Origin: Flavobacteriaceae bacterium D16
GTDB taxonomy: Bacteria; Bacteroidota; Bacteroidia; Flavobacteriales; Flavobacteriaceae
Reading direction: 5' to 3'
NCBI GenBank assembly: GCA_021295155.1
Contig: JAJTJC010000036.1
Coordinates: forward strand, 682,001-746,000
Length of the DNA stretch: 64,000 nt
Every line of letters starts with the position of its first letter. Position 1 is the first letter of the stretch. Made by a program: the position numbers and the translations under genes. The notes below the pieces were generated by a model. That model was not told the DNA's origin and did no database searches. It worked only from the letters and a program-made list of their open reading frames with translations. Positions 17,020 through 26,071 of the stretch are shown here, in pieces.

Positions 17020-17529
17020 ATGAAATATACTTTTACCATTATGGTTGTAATCCTTTTTGGAATGTCAGGATGTTCTTCCCAGAAAAAGCTGGTGGAACAG
17101 GCTCCTTTCAGCGTTGAAAAACCTAGCTGTACGCCTTTTGAGGGTGGCTTAGAGGCCAGCGGTTCAGGGTTTGTGCTCCAATTACCGATATCTACCCAAG
17201 CTGAAGATGAAATTACATTCGAAAAGGTGTTTTTCAGAGGCCATATTCTCAATCCGGAATGGGTGACTGAGGAAGGAAATCGGTTTCTTCAATGTCGTTA
17301 TATGCGCAAAGGCAAGGAAAAACCAGACATCATTATGCATGATGACCCTATGATGGAGGTTGGCAATCAACCCCCGGGTGAAATTGTAGAAAAGGAGGAG
17401 TTTCCATTTAAACTTAAACCGGACGAAGCGGTTATCGCTTATCGCCTCAAGGGTAAAACGGTTTATACGAAAATCAGCGGGATAAAAGAAAAAAGCCCCC
17501 TGATCTATCCCTCAAGGCAGAATAACTAG
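17020..17529 (+). CDS. Hypothetical lipoprotein
   Basis: A 169-residue protein with a clear lipoprotein signal: a hydrophobic helix then GMSGCSS, acylation expected at C18. The mature part is mainly beta-prone with scattered charged stretches and no motif I recognise. The aspartate-rich IIMHDDPMMEVGNQPPG near residue 105 is distinctive. A consensus promoter precedes it, and the flippase gene follows after 55 bases, so it may lead the envelope operon that runs to 22450. Unknown function; probably a periplasm-facing outer-membrane lipoprotein. Confidence 0.65.
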   Translation: MKYTFTIMVVILFGMSGCSSQKKLVEQAPFSVEKPSCTPFEGGLEASGSGFVLQLPISTQAEDEITFEKVFFRGHILNPEWVTEEGNRFLQCRYMRKGKEKPDIIMHDDPMMEVGNQPPGEIVEKEEFPFKLKPDEAVIAYRLKGKTVYTKISGIKEKSPLIYPSRQNN

Positions 17530-17584
17530 CTTTGCCAGTAGGGTTTAAATACCTAATTTTAAGTCCTACCTAAGCAATGCGTAT

Positions 17585-19051
17585 TTGAGTCTGCTTCAGA
17601 AACTGTTCAAACAAACTTTTATTTACGGGTTAGCCACCGTGCTTCCCCGCATGCTTTCGTTTATACTAGTCCCCCTGTACACCAAAGTAATGCCGCCGGG
17701 ATCTTATGGGGAGGTTACCCTGATTTATGCCTGGTTTGCCATATTTAATGTCATCCTTGCCTATGGCATGGAAACCGCGTTCTTCCGTTTTTACAATGCT
17801 TCAGAGCATAGAAAAAATGTTACTTCAACCGCCCTGATCTCTATTGGGGTATCAACGGGAATTTTTGCCCTTTTCGCCCTGATGTTTAAAGAAAGCCTGG
17901 CAAGCCTGTTAAACATTGAATTTCGCTATATCGAGTATGTAATTTACATACTCGCCCTGGATGCACTGGTAATTGTTCCGTTCGCCTGGCTACGAGCCAA
18001 TGAGCAACCCATGCGTTACGCATTAGTAAAGATCCTGAATGTTGCCATTAACCTCGGATTAAATGTTTTTTTCCTTTTGTTACTGCCCGGACTCGCAGAG
18101 GCCAACCCGAAGACCCTTTTGGAGGTGATATATATCCCGGATTTTGAAATATCCTATATTTTCATATCGAATCTTGCGGCCAGTGGGATTACCCTGCTTA
18201 TCATGTTTCGCCGCTACCTGCTTGTATCCTATGTCTTTGACAGAGGGTTATGGCGTAAAATGATGAAATACGCCTTGCCGGTAATGGTAGCCGGGGTGGC
18301 CTTTACCATCAATGAGGTATTTGATCGCGTTTTGCTCTCAGAGTTGTTACCGGAAGGAATTGCGAAGGCAGAAATAGGAAAGTATTCTGCTTGTTACAAA
18401 CTGGCTCTTTTTATGACCCTGTTTGCCACTGCTTTTCGTCTTGGGATTGAACCTTTCTTTTTTAGTCATGCTTCTTCAGATGAGCCGGAAAAAGCCTATG
18501 CTCAGATTACCAATTATTTCGTGGTACTGGGAAGTGTAATTCTATTGGTAGTAGTAGTTTTTGCAGATCTCCTCAAACAACTCTTTATCCTTGACCCGGA
18601 CTACTGGGAAGCCATGCCCATTGTTCCGATTATTCTCCTTGCCAGTTTTTTCCTGGGGATTTATCATAATTTATCGGTTTGGTATAAGGTTACGGATCGT
18701 ACGCGATATGGAGCCTATTTTTCCCTGTCCGGTGCCCTTGTAACCATCCTGGTTAATTATTTCCTGATTCCTGTCATGGGATATTATGCCTCCGCTCTGG
18801 CCACCTTAATGGCCTATTCCTTAATGATGATACTCTCTTTTTATTTTGGCAAAAAACATTATCCTATTCCCTATAATAATCGTAAGATCATATTTTACCT
18901 CGGACTATCCATCCTTTTTTCGGCCATTTCATTTTACGTTTTTAACAGAAATTTGGTTATTGGGGGGCTACTTCTTTTAGTATTTTTAGTGTTGGTGTAT
19001 CGCATGGAAAGCAATATCCTAAAACGAATTTTTCTTAAACGAAAATCATGA
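17585..19051 (+). CDS. Wzx-like oligosaccharide flippase
   Basis: A 488-residue MOP-superfamily transporter with about 14 membrane helices. The N-terminus ([20 protein letters not shown]) is the hallmark of Wzx/RfbX-type flippases that turn lipid-linked saccharides across the inner membrane. A charged mid-loop between helices 6 and 7 carries [20 protein letters not shown]. The start is TTG; the in-frame upstream sequence gives no better choice. The stop overlaps the dut ATG by four bases (ATGA). Its cargo is unknown: no glycosyltransferases or Wzy lie alongside. Confidence 0.85.
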   Translation: MSLLQKLFKQTFIYGLATVLPRMLSFILVPLYTKVMPPGSYGEVTLIYAWFAIFNVILAYGMETAFFRFYNASEHRKNVTSTALISIGVSTGIFALFALMFKESLASLLNIEFRYIEYVIYILALDALVIVPFAWLRANEQPMRYALVKILNVAINLGLNVFFLLLLPGLAEANPKTLLEVIYIPDFEISYIFISNLAASGITLLIMFRRYLLVSYVFDRGLWRKMMKYALPVMVAGVAFTINEVFDRVLLSELLPEGIAKAEIGKYSACYKLALFMTLFATAFRLGIEPFFFSHASSDEPEKAYAQITNYFVVLGSVILLVVVVFADLLKQLFILDPDYWEAMPIVPIILLASFFLGIYHNLSVWYKVTDRTRYGAYFSLSGALVTILVNYFLIPVMGYYASALATLMAYSLMMILSFYFGKKHYPIPYNNRKIIFYLGLSILFSAISFYVFNRNLVIGGLLLLVFLVLVYRMESNILKRIFLKRKS

Positions 19052-19482
19052 AAATCAAGATTCGAAATATATCTGGACATGACCTGCCTGCATATGAGAC
19101 GGAAGCCTCCGCGGGAATGGACTTAAGAGCTAATTTAACAGACCCGGTAATCCTTGGGCCTTTGGAACGTGCGGTCGTTAAAACGGGACTTTTTATTGAA
19201 CTTCCCATCGGTTTTGAGGCTCAGGTAAGGCCCAGAAGTGGATTGGCGGCTAAAAAAGGAATTACCGTATTAAATGCACCCGGAACTGTGGATGCCGATT
19301 ATCGGGGAGAAATTGGCGTAATTCTTGTGAATATATCCAATGAACCCTTTACTATTTCCAATGGTGAGCGAATTGCACAAATGGTAATTGCAAGGCATGA
19401 GCGTGCCGAATGGGAAGCTTCAGAAGAACTCTCAGAGACAAGTCGGGGATCTGGGGGGTTTGGTAGTACCGGAGTAAAATAG
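19048..19482 (+). CDS. dut: Deoxyuridine 5'-triphosphate nucleotidohydrolase (dUTPase)
   Basis: A 144-residue trimeric dUTPase that hydrolyses dUTP to dUMP, keeping uracil out of DNA and feeding thymidylate synthesis. All five family motifs are visible: AGMDLRA (about 23-29), RPRSGLA (about 62-68), [13 protein letters not shown] (about 79-91), GERIAQMVI (about 108-116) and [10 protein letters not shown] (about 132-141). It is translationally coupled to the flippase by an ATGA overlap. Confidence 0.95.
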   Translation: MKIKIRNISGHDLPAYETEASAGMDLRANLTDPVILGPLERAVVKTGLFIELPIGFEAQVRPRSGLAAKKGITVLNAPGTVDADYRGEIGVILVNISNEPFTISNGERIAQMVIARHERAEWEASEELSETSRGSGGFGSTGVK

Positions 19483-19517
19483 GGCTTCGTTCAGGTTTAA
19501 ATTGATTCCAGGAGGAA

Positions 19518-20429
19518 ATGATGTTGAGGAAAGTTAAACTTATGGGAGTAGCAACAGCACTCCTCTTTATTTCTCAGGGGTTAGTCGCTCAGGAGGAAGA
19601 AAGTGCTGAGGTTTTTCTGGAAGAATATACCGATCAGTTTGAGGAATGTTTTTTTGAGGCATTAAAACAAAAAAGCATCGCCAATTACGATAAGGCCATC
19701 AATCTGCTCTTACAATGCAGTGAATTTACTTCTAACCAAAAAGTGTTGGATTATGAATTGGCCCGCGTTTACCTTGCTAATAAGCAATACATACAAGCAC
19801 AGGATTACGCCATAAGGGCACTTAATGATCAACCCGAAAATCCCTGGATATTAAGTACTCTGCTCGATATTTTGCAGGCTCAGGGAAATAACCATCAATT
19901 GGTTAAGGAGCGTATACCCTGGGATAATATCACCCTAAGAAAAAACCTGGTTTCCCTGTATTTTGACCGGACCGATTATACAAATGCACAAGAGGTATTA
20001 AAAGACATGCCCAATTCTATTTTTACTAATCAACTGGCCCGAAAAATATCGGATTCTTTGAAAAAACAAGGGAAAATAGAGGTTGCAACAGCAGTTAAAA
20101 CCAGGCCGGAAAATCCTTTGGAGGTTCTCCGTGTACAACTGGAAGAATACTATAGCACTGAACAGTTTGCATTATTGGAATCCACAGCTGGGGAAGGCCT
20201 TGAACGTTATCCAGCCCAGCCATGGGTATATTATTACTATGGTCTTGCCTTACATAGAAATGGAAAATTATCCGAGGCTGCAGGGATTCTGGAAAGTGCT
20301 TTGGATTTTCTTCTGGATGATAATGATTTGCAGTTAAAAATCTATAAGGAATTAGCTGCTGTTTATACTGCCCTTGGAAATGCATCCAAGGCAAATATGT
20401 ATCTTAGCAAAATAAAATCAGGCTCTTAA
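19518..20429 (+). CDS. Secreted tetratricopeptide-repeat protein
   Basis: A 303-residue protein with an N-terminal signal peptide (MGVATALLFISQGLVAQ, cleavage expected after the final AQ) and a mostly helical mature region. Helix pairs with TPR spacing are visible near residues 55-110 (NYDKAINLLLQCSEF, LARVYLANKQYIQAQDYA) and again near 225-295. It probably scaffolds periplasmic protein contacts. Four bases separate it from the DUF4292 lipoprotein gene, and the gene set 17585-22450 looks like one envelope-related transcript. No specific partner can be named. Confidence 0.75.
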   Translation: MMLRKVKLMGVATALLFISQGLVAQEEESAEVFLEEYTDQFEECFFEALKQKSIANYDKAINLLLQCSEFTSNQKVLDYELARVYLANKQYIQAQDYAIRALNDQPENPWILSTLLDILQAQGNNHQLVKERIPWDNITLRKNLVSLYFDRTDYTNAQEVLKDMPNSIFTNQLARKISDSLKKQGKIEVATAVKTRPENPLEVLRVQLEEYYSTEQFALLESTAGEGLERYPAQPWVYYYYGLALHRNGKLSEAAGILESALDFLLDDNDLQLKIYKELAAVYTALGNASKANMYLSKIKSGS

Positions 20430-20433
20430 ATCC

Positions 20434-21219
20434 ATGAATGAAAGGAAATTGGCTGTGGTAAAGCGGATTCTGGCCTCGGTAGTAATTGCCCTGACTTTCT
20501 CTTGTAAATCAGGCAAGATAATCTCGGATGCAAAGGCAGATAAAAGTCTTCCTGCCCGTTTAATCATCAAGAATCATTATAAGAACGAACTGGACTTCAA
20601 AACCTTGACCGGCCGGATCAAGATAGATTATTCTGATGGCTATGCCACGCAAAGTATTGGGGTTAGTCTTAGGATGGAAAAGGATAAGGCTATTTGGATT
20701 AGTGCACCCCTGGGAGTGGTAAAGGCCCTGATTACCCCTGAAAGGGTTTCCTTTTATAACAAACTGGACAACCAATATTTTGATGGTGATTTCAGGTATC
20801 TAAGCAATTTGCTCGGCACAGAGGTTAATTTCGAAATAGTACAAAACCTGTTGTTGGGACAGGCCCTTCTTGATCTTAGGAAAGAAAAATATCTCGCGGA
20901 AGTCAATGGAGATAACTATGAACTAAAGCCTAAAAAGGCTATGGAGCTGTTCAAGCCCTTATTCCGTATAGAACCAGGAAACTATAAACTTGCAGCGCAA
21001 CAATTGGCTCAACCCTGGAAAAAAAGACTCCTCGAGATACGATATAAGAATTATCAGAAAAGAGATGAGCGTATTCTACCTAATGAAATAGGAATCGTAG
21101 CCATTGATATGAATCAGCGGACTACAATTGCAATTGAATACCGCAGCATGGAGTTTAACAGGCGGATTAATTTTCCCTATAAAATCCCGAAAGGGTTTGA
21201 AGAGATAGTCCTCAAATAA
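20434..21219 (+). CDS. DUF4292 family lipoprotein
   Basis: A 261-residue protein of the DUF4292 family, which is widespread in Bacteroidota and structurally akin to LolA/LolB-like lipoprotein carriers. A short signal (SVVIALTFSCKSGK) places the lipid-modified cysteine at about C24. The mature part has the long beta-strand pattern of the family: LTGRIKIDYSDG, KAIWISAPLGVVKALITPER, NRRINFPYKIPKGFEEI. The EnvC-like gene follows after one base. A role in lipoprotein or lipid handling at the outer membrane is inference. Confidence 0.8.
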   Translation: MNERKLAVVKRILASVVIALTFSCKSGKIISDAKADKSLPARLIIKNHYKNELDFKTLTGRIKIDYSDGYATQSIGVSLRMEKDKAIWISAPLGVVKALITPERVSFYNKLDNQYFDGDFRYLSNLLGTEVNFEIVQNLLLGQALLDLRKEKYLAEVNGDNYELKPKKAMELFKPLFRIEPGNYKLAAQQLAQPWKKRLLEIRYKNYQKRDERILPNEIGIVAIDMNQRTTIAIEYRSMEFNRRINFPYKIPKGFEEIVLK

Positions 21220-21220
21220 T

Positions 21221-22450
21221 ATGAAGACCGGTTTCGGAAATATCATTCTGAATATGCTCTTGGTCCTGTTAGTTTCAACCTGGCAGGGAAATGCGCAGAC
21301 GAGCGAGCAAAAGGCTCTGGAAGCTAAACGGGAACAACTACAAAAGGAAATAGCCGAAATGAACCGACTCCTTTTTGCAGAGAAAAAACAGCGCGGTACT
21401 GTTCTGGACCAAATGGAAAACCTCGACCAGAAGATCAATATCCGGCAGCAACTCATCCGTGTTACTAACCAGCAATCCAATTTACTGAACAGGCAGATCA
21501 ATGTAAACATCAGGAACATAAGCAAATTGCGTGACGATCTGGAAGTACTGAAAGTAGATTACGCCGAGATGATACGTAAGTCTTACCAGAATAAATCACA
21601 GCAAAGCCGATTGATGTTCCTGCTTTCTGCAGAAAGCTTCTATCAGGCATATAAAAGATTACAATACCTCAAGCAATATACCGCGTATCGTAAACAACAG
21701 GGTGAGGAAATTGTTCGGAAAACTGAAGAACTGTCCGCTTTAAATCGGGACCTTACCAACCAGAGAAAGGAAAAGGACCGGTTGATTGCAGAGAATACTA
21801 AGGCGAAAAATGCGCTGCTAAAAGAGATCAAATCGCAGAAAGGTCTGTTGCTAACCATCAGACAGAATGAAAGCAAATATTCGGCCGAACTGCAGGCCAA
21901 GAGAAAGGAGGCCCGACAGATCGATAGACAAATAGAACGACTCATTCGCAGTGCTATAGCCGCTTCCAATAAAGGTGCTACAGGAAAGACTTCGGGGAAT
22001 ACTTTCACCCTAACTCCGGAAGCAGCAATAGTTGCCAAAAGCTTTTCGGCCAACAAAGGGAAGTTGATCTGGCCGGTCGAAAAAGGTGTCAAAAGACAGG
22101 GATATGGGGTTTATAAAGATGCTATTTACCCCGGAATTAAACACCAGAGTAACGGAGTAATCATTGCAACCGATGAAGGGGCAAAGGCTCGTGCAGTTTT
22201 TGAAGGAGAGGTAATTGCCATTCTAGCCGTACCCGGTGGGAATAAAGGGGTTCAAATAAAACACGGAAATTATATTAGCACCTACTATAACCTATCTGAT
22301 CTTTACGTAAAGAAGGGCGATAAGGTAGATGCTAAAGATGAACTGGGAGAGATATATACCAATCGGTTTAATGGCTTGACTCAGCTTAAGTTCTACCTCT
22401 ATCGAGATGTTACCCGCCTTAATCCTGAAGAGTGGATCTACCGATTATAA
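21221..22450 (+). CDS. EnvC-like murein hydrolase activator (degenerate LytM/M23 domain)
   Basis: A 409-residue secreted protein: signal peptide to about residue 25, a long coiled coil (about 27-250) rich in Q, K, E and R, then a C-terminal LytM/M23 domain (about 290-409). The zinc-ligand motifs of active M23 peptidases (HxxxD and HxH) are not recognisable; the expected positions read KHQSNGVIIATDEG and LKFYLYRD. This is the pattern of EnvC/NlpD, which do not cut peptidoglycan but activate amidases during cell separation. It is the last gene before the aldo/keto reductase, 10 bases away. Confidence 0.85.
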   Translation: MKTGFGNIILNMLLVLLVSTWQGNAQTSEQKALEAKREQLQKEIAEMNRLLFAEKKQRGTVLDQMENLDQKINIRQQLIRVTNQQSNLLNRQINVNIRNISKLRDDLEVLKVDYAEMIRKSYQNKSQQSRLMFLLSAESFYQAYKRLQYLKQYTAYRKQQGEEIVRKTEELSALNRDLTNQRKEKDRLIAENTKAKNALLKEIKSQKGLLLTIRQNESKYSAELQAKRKEARQIDRQIERLIRSAIAASNKGATGKTSGNTFTLTPEAAIVAKSFSANKGKLIWPVEKGVKRQGYGVYKDAIYPGIKHQSNGVIIATDEGAKARAVFEGEVIAILAVPGGNKGVQIKHGNYISTYYNLSDLYVKKGDKVDAKDELGEIYTNRFNGLTQLKFYLYRDVTRLNPEEWIYRL

Positions 22451-22460
22451 ATAGAAAACT

Positions 22461-23297
22461 ATGAAAAAATTAACCGATATTCAAGGGACCTTCAAGTTGC
22501 ATAACGGGGTTGAGATGCCTTATTTGGGCCTGGGGGTTTACCTCTCTAAAGACGGACAGGAAGTCAAAAATGCTGTAAAATGGGCATTGGATGCCGGTTA
22601 CCGGCATATAGACACTGCTTCTATCTACGGGAATGAAGAAGGAGTAGGTTCTGGCATTCGGGCTTCGGGTATTCCCAGGGAAGAGGTTTTCCTGGTCAGC
22701 AAGGTCTGGAATTCCGATCAGGGTTATGACTCAACCTTGAGGGCTTTTGATGCCAGTCTTGAACGTCTTGGGATGGATTATCTGGACCTATATCTGATTC
22801 ACTGGCCGGTTGGAGGAAAATACAAAGATACCTGGAGGGCTTTGGAAAGCTTATATGCTGAAAAGCGTATTCGCGCCATAGGGGTAAGTAATTTCATGCA
22901 ACACCATCTCGAAGATTTATTAAATGTAGCCGAAGTAGTCCCTATGGTTAATCAAATGGAGTTTCATCCTTATTTGGTACAACAGTCCTTAATGGATTAC
23001 TGTAAAGAGAAGAGCATACAATATGAAGCATGGTCGCCTATGATGCAGGGAAATATCTTTGAGGACCCCGTATTTCATCAGCTTACGGGGAAGTATAATA
23101 AAACCATTGCCCAGATCGTGCTACGCTATGATTTACAAAAGGGGGTTATTACTATTCCCAAATCATCCAAAAAGGAAAGGATAATTGCGAATGCAGATCT
23201 CTTTGATTTTGAATTATCTCAGGCTGACATGGACTATCTGGACGGATTGGACAAGGGTCAACGCTTTGGTCCGGACCCCGACAATTTTGATTTCTAA
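22461..23297 (+). CDS. Aldo/keto reductase
   Basis: A 278-residue cytosolic NADPH-dependent carbonyl reductase of the AKR5 (2,5-diketo-gluconate reductase-like) type. The catalytic tetrad is complete: D51, Y56, K81 and H114, within YRHIDTASIYGNE, LVSKVWN and LYLIHWP. The cofactor-binding end has ITIPKSSKKERI (about 232-243). The substrate cannot be told from sequence; small aldehydes and diketones are typical. It follows the EnvC-like gene by 10 bases and converges on the thioesterase gene. Confidence 0.9.
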   Translation: MKKLTDIQGTFKLHNGVEMPYLGLGVYLSKDGQEVKNAVKWALDAGYRHIDTASIYGNEEGVGSGIRASGIPREEVFLVSKVWNSDQGYDSTLRAFDASLERLGMDYLDLYLIHWPVGGKYKDTWRALESLYAEKRIRAIGVSNFMQHHLEDLLNVAEVVPMVNQMEFHPYLVQQSLMDYCKEKSIQYEAWSPMMQGNIFEDPVFHQLTGKYNKTIAQIVLRYDLQKGVITIPKSSKKERIIANADLFDFELSQADMDYLDGLDKGQRFGPDPDNFDF

Positions 23298-23312
23298 AGG
23301 ACTTATGTACGA

Positions 23313-23843
23313 TTAATCCGTGAACAAGGCCTTCAGTTCGGTTGCGTCATGCGGGTTCATTTTGCCTGCAAGTACCAGGCTGAGCTGTTTTCGTCTCAAG
23401 GCCCCGGCAAAACGTTCCTTTTCCAGTGAAGTTTCTGGTTTTATGGGAGGAACTTCGGTTGGTATGCCCGTATCATCTACCGCAACAAAGGTATATATCG
23501 CTTCATTGGCTTTGGATCGTTCACCACTAAAACGATCTTCTATCCAGACATCGAGATAGACTTCCATGGAAGTACGGAAAGCTCTTGAAATCTTGGCTTC
23601 AACAGTCAGAACACTACCCAGGGGGACGGTTTTGTTGAATGCCACATGATTTACTGAGGCCGTTACTGTAATCCTTCTGCTGTGCCTTCTGGCAGCAATA
23701 CTAGCTGCACGATCCATTCGCGCTAATAGTTCCCCTCCAAAAAGGTTATTCAGTGGGTTTGTTTCACTGGGAAGTACCAGGTCTGTCATTATTGCCATGG
23801 ATTCACTAGGTGTCTTTGCCTCCATCATTTCAGATTTAGGCAC
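23313..23843 (-). CDS. Acyl-CoA thioesterase (hotdog fold)
   Basis: A 176-residue single-hotdog protein of the cytosolic acyl-CoA hydrolase (BFIT/YciA) group, which frees fatty acids from CoA. The family segment NPLNNLFGGELLARMDRAAS (about 33-52) holds the residues that line the thioester site, and TASVNHVAFNKTVPLGS (about 62-78) forms the second conserved strand. The C-terminus has a short extra helical tail (RFAGALRRKQLSLV). It stands alone between convergent and co-directional neighbours. Confidence 0.85.
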   Translation of the reverse strand: MPKSEMMEAKTPSESMAIMTDLVLPSETNPLNNLFGGELLARMDRAASIAARRHSRRITVTASVNHVAFNKTVPLGSVLTVEAKISRAFRTSMEVYLDVWIEDRFSGERSKANEAIYTFVAVDDTGIPTEVPPIKPETSLEKERFAGALRRKQLSLVLAGKMNPHDATELKALFTD

Positions 23844-23879
23844 AAAGATAACTCGGAAATAGGTAGAAAAAAATGGGGG

Positions 23880-24830
23880 CTACTTAACAGACAATAACCA
23901 GGCGTCCGGAGATTCCTTTTGCCTGATGCGTTTAAGGTCGGTCAGAGCCTTCTGTGGGTCTTCGTAACTTCCGTAGGTAACCTGGTGCAGGCCATAAGAA
24001 CTTAACCCGAGATAAGCCGATTGGTAACCTTTAGATTTCAGTATACGGATTTTCTTTTCGGCGTTGGCCTTAACACGAAAGGCTCCTGCAATAATGTGGT
24101 GGGTTTTTACCTTTTTCTTTTTGGCTACCGGCAAGGTAACTGCAGGCAATTCCACAGGTTTAGCATTGAAAAAGGTAGCTTCCTGAATATTTCGGGTAAC
24201 AATTTCTTGCGCCTTAGTCCTGGCAATTTGGTTTTTGTCAAGATTTTCTTCGTAGAAACGGAATCCGGTAACCCCGGCAGAAAGGGCCAACAAAACAACT
24301 GCCGCGTATTTCAATAAAGGCCGAAGGGAAGGTACCTGGTTTCGCTCTTCAGGGGTAATGATAAATGGAATTTTCTCTTGCAGTTCTTCAACTTCTTCTT
24401 TGAGTACCTCCCTGATAACTGGTGGAGCAACTACAGATGCCAGACCAAAGGACGCAGTAAGGTAATTTACTTGCTTTTCAGGCCTGAATTGCAATTTTCC
24501 TTCCCGATTAAACCAAAGTTTACCAATACCAGCTAATTCAAGTGGTTTGCTGTCCCTCAGTTCCTTTTTCCAGCCAGACACAGTTTCCAGGACACTTTCC
24601 AGCATTTCGTCGTAGGAAACTCCCTGGGCATTGGCCATGTAGGAAACCAAAAGGCCATCATTGCTAGACAGCTGCTGGTTGAATGATATTTCTTTGGTAG
24701 GGGGAGAGAAAGTGTTTGTAGACTTCTGTAAAAAGGCCGATTTTACCTGAGTAAGAAATGCGCCAAACTCTGGTACTACAACACAGTTGTATCGATATAG
24801 TAATTCCTGTATGTACTGTTCAGCGCCCAT
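23880..24830 (-). CDS. Membrane protein with N-terminal HU-CCDC81-type domain and C-terminal SPOR domain
   Basis: A 316-residue protein with an unusual layout. Residues about 1-130 match the paired HU-like domains described as HU-CCDC81 in Bacteroidota (YIQELLYRYNCVVVPEFGAF and a second half near 75-120 with LAGIGKLWFNREGKLQF). One membrane helix lies near 168-188 (LLKYAAVVLLALSAGVTGF), and the last 70 residues form a SPOR domain (HHIIAGAFRVKANAEKKIRI), which binds glycan strands lacking stem peptides at division sites. The N-terminus should be cytoplasmic and the SPOR domain periplasmic. It could link DNA or the division apparatus to the septal wall. It is divergent from dprA. Confidence 0.8.
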   Translation of the reverse strand: MGAEQYIQELLYRYNCVVVPEFGAFLTQVKSAFLQKSTNTFSPPTKEISFNQQLSSNDGLLVSYMANAQGVSYDEMLESVLETVSGWKKELRDSKPLELAGIGKLWFNREGKLQFRPEKQVNYLTASFGLASVVAPPVIREVLKEEVEELQEKIPFIITPEERNQVPSLRPLLKYAAVVLLALSAGVTGFRFYEENLDKNQIARTKAQEIVTRNIQEATFFNAKPVELPAVTLPVAKKKKVKTHHIIAGAFRVKANAEKKIRILKSKGYQSAYLGLSSYGLHQVTYGSYEDPQKALTDLKRIRQKESPDAWLLSVK

Positions 24831-24910
24831 TTTTACAAAGATGGAAAAAATTCAGTGGGCTTCAAACCCCATTACATAACTTTTTATTAACAGATAATAT
24901 TGTGTAGTTA

Positions 24911-26038
24911 GTGGATACCCCCATTCAAAACCCACAACAGGAAATTGAGTTACTCTCCCTATTACGTTTACAGGCAATTCCCTATATCGGCGATCAGACC
25001 GCCAAAAAGTTGATAGCAGTTTGCGGAAGTGCGGAAGAAGTATTCAGGACTAAGAAGTCGCAATTGCTGCAACTGGAAGGAATTGGAACCCGCATGTTAC
25101 AGGGATTGCACTCGAGTCACTATCGACACGCTGCAGAAAAGGAATTATATTATATCCGGGACAACAACATGGCATGTTTTACTTTCCAGTCAGCAGCATA
25201 TCCAAAATATCTCAAACATTGCCGTGACGGCCCTGTTCTCTTGTTTACAAAAGGAACCTATGATTTGACCGCAAAAAGGGTCATTAGCGTAGTTGGCACC
25301 CGGAATAGCACTCCGTATGGAGAAGCCTTTTGTGAATCTTTGGCTGAGGATTTAACGCCCATAGACCCGGTAATTGTGAGTGGCTTTGCATATGGAATTG
25401 ATATCTGTATACATAAAGCATGTATCAGCAATAGCCTGACAACATTGGGAATCCTGGCGCATGGCCTGAATCAACTCTACCCAAGGGAACATATTCGATA
25501 TGCAAAACGCCTGGAGTCTAATGGGGGATTTCTTACCGAATTTTGGAGTAGCAGTAGGCCAAATCGGGAAAATTTCCTCCAAAGAAACCGCATCATTGCC
25601 GGAATGAGTGAGGCAACTATAGTAGTGGAATCCGGATCAAGAGGAGGAGCCCTGATTACGGCAGATATGGCTAATGGTTATAACCGGGAAGTATTTGCCG
25701 TTCCCGGAAGGATTGATGATCCCTGGAGCCTGGGGTGTAACCAGCTTATCAAGTCGCAAAAAGCACATATGATTACATCTGCAGCTGACCTTATTTACAT
25801 TTTGGGCTGGGATTTACCTGACCCGGAAGCCAAACCGGTACAAAAAGAACTTTTTATTACGCTGGACCCCGACGAACAAACTGTTTATTCGTATCTGTCT
25901 GATAAGGGTAAATCCCATTTAGACGATATATCCCTGAACTGTGGTTTTTCGGTATCCCGAATAGCCGCAATTTTGTTTAGCATGGAAATGAAAAAAAGTA
26001 TCCGCCCACTACCAGGGAAATTATTTGAAATAGTCTAG
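24911..26038 (+). CDS. dprA: DNA-processing protein DprA
   Basis: A 375-residue DprA (Smf) that loads RecA on incoming single-stranded DNA during natural transformation. The N-terminal helix-hairpin-helix region includes YIGDQTAKKLI and LEGIGTRML. The Rossmann core has VVGTRNSTPYGEAFC, VSGFAYGIDICIHKACI, RNRIIAGMSEATIVVESG and GALITADMANGYNREVFAVPG. A C-terminal winged-helix remnant ends the protein. The start is GTG at 24911, just 80 bases from the divergent SPOR gene. dprA is also present in species not known to be competent. Confidence 0.95.
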   Translation: MDTPIQNPQQEIELLSLLRLQAIPYIGDQTAKKLIAVCGSAEEVFRTKKSQLLQLEGIGTRMLQGLHSSHYRHAAEKELYYIRDNNMACFTFQSAAYPKYLKHCRDGPVLLFTKGTYDLTAKRVISVVGTRNSTPYGEAFCESLAEDLTPIDPVIVSGFAYGIDICIHKACISNSLTTLGILAHGLNQLYPREHIRYAKRLESNGGFLTEFWSSSRPNRENFLQRNRIIAGMSEATIVVESGSRGGALITADMANGYNREVFAVPGRIDDPWSLGCNQLIKSQKAHMITSAADLIYILGWDLPDPEAKPVQKELFITLDPDEQTVYSYLSDKGKSHLDDISLNCGFSVSRIAAILFSMEMKKSIRPLPGKLFEIV

Positions 26039-26071
26039 GACAGGCGTTTTTTTCGGAATTATGAGTTTTTG

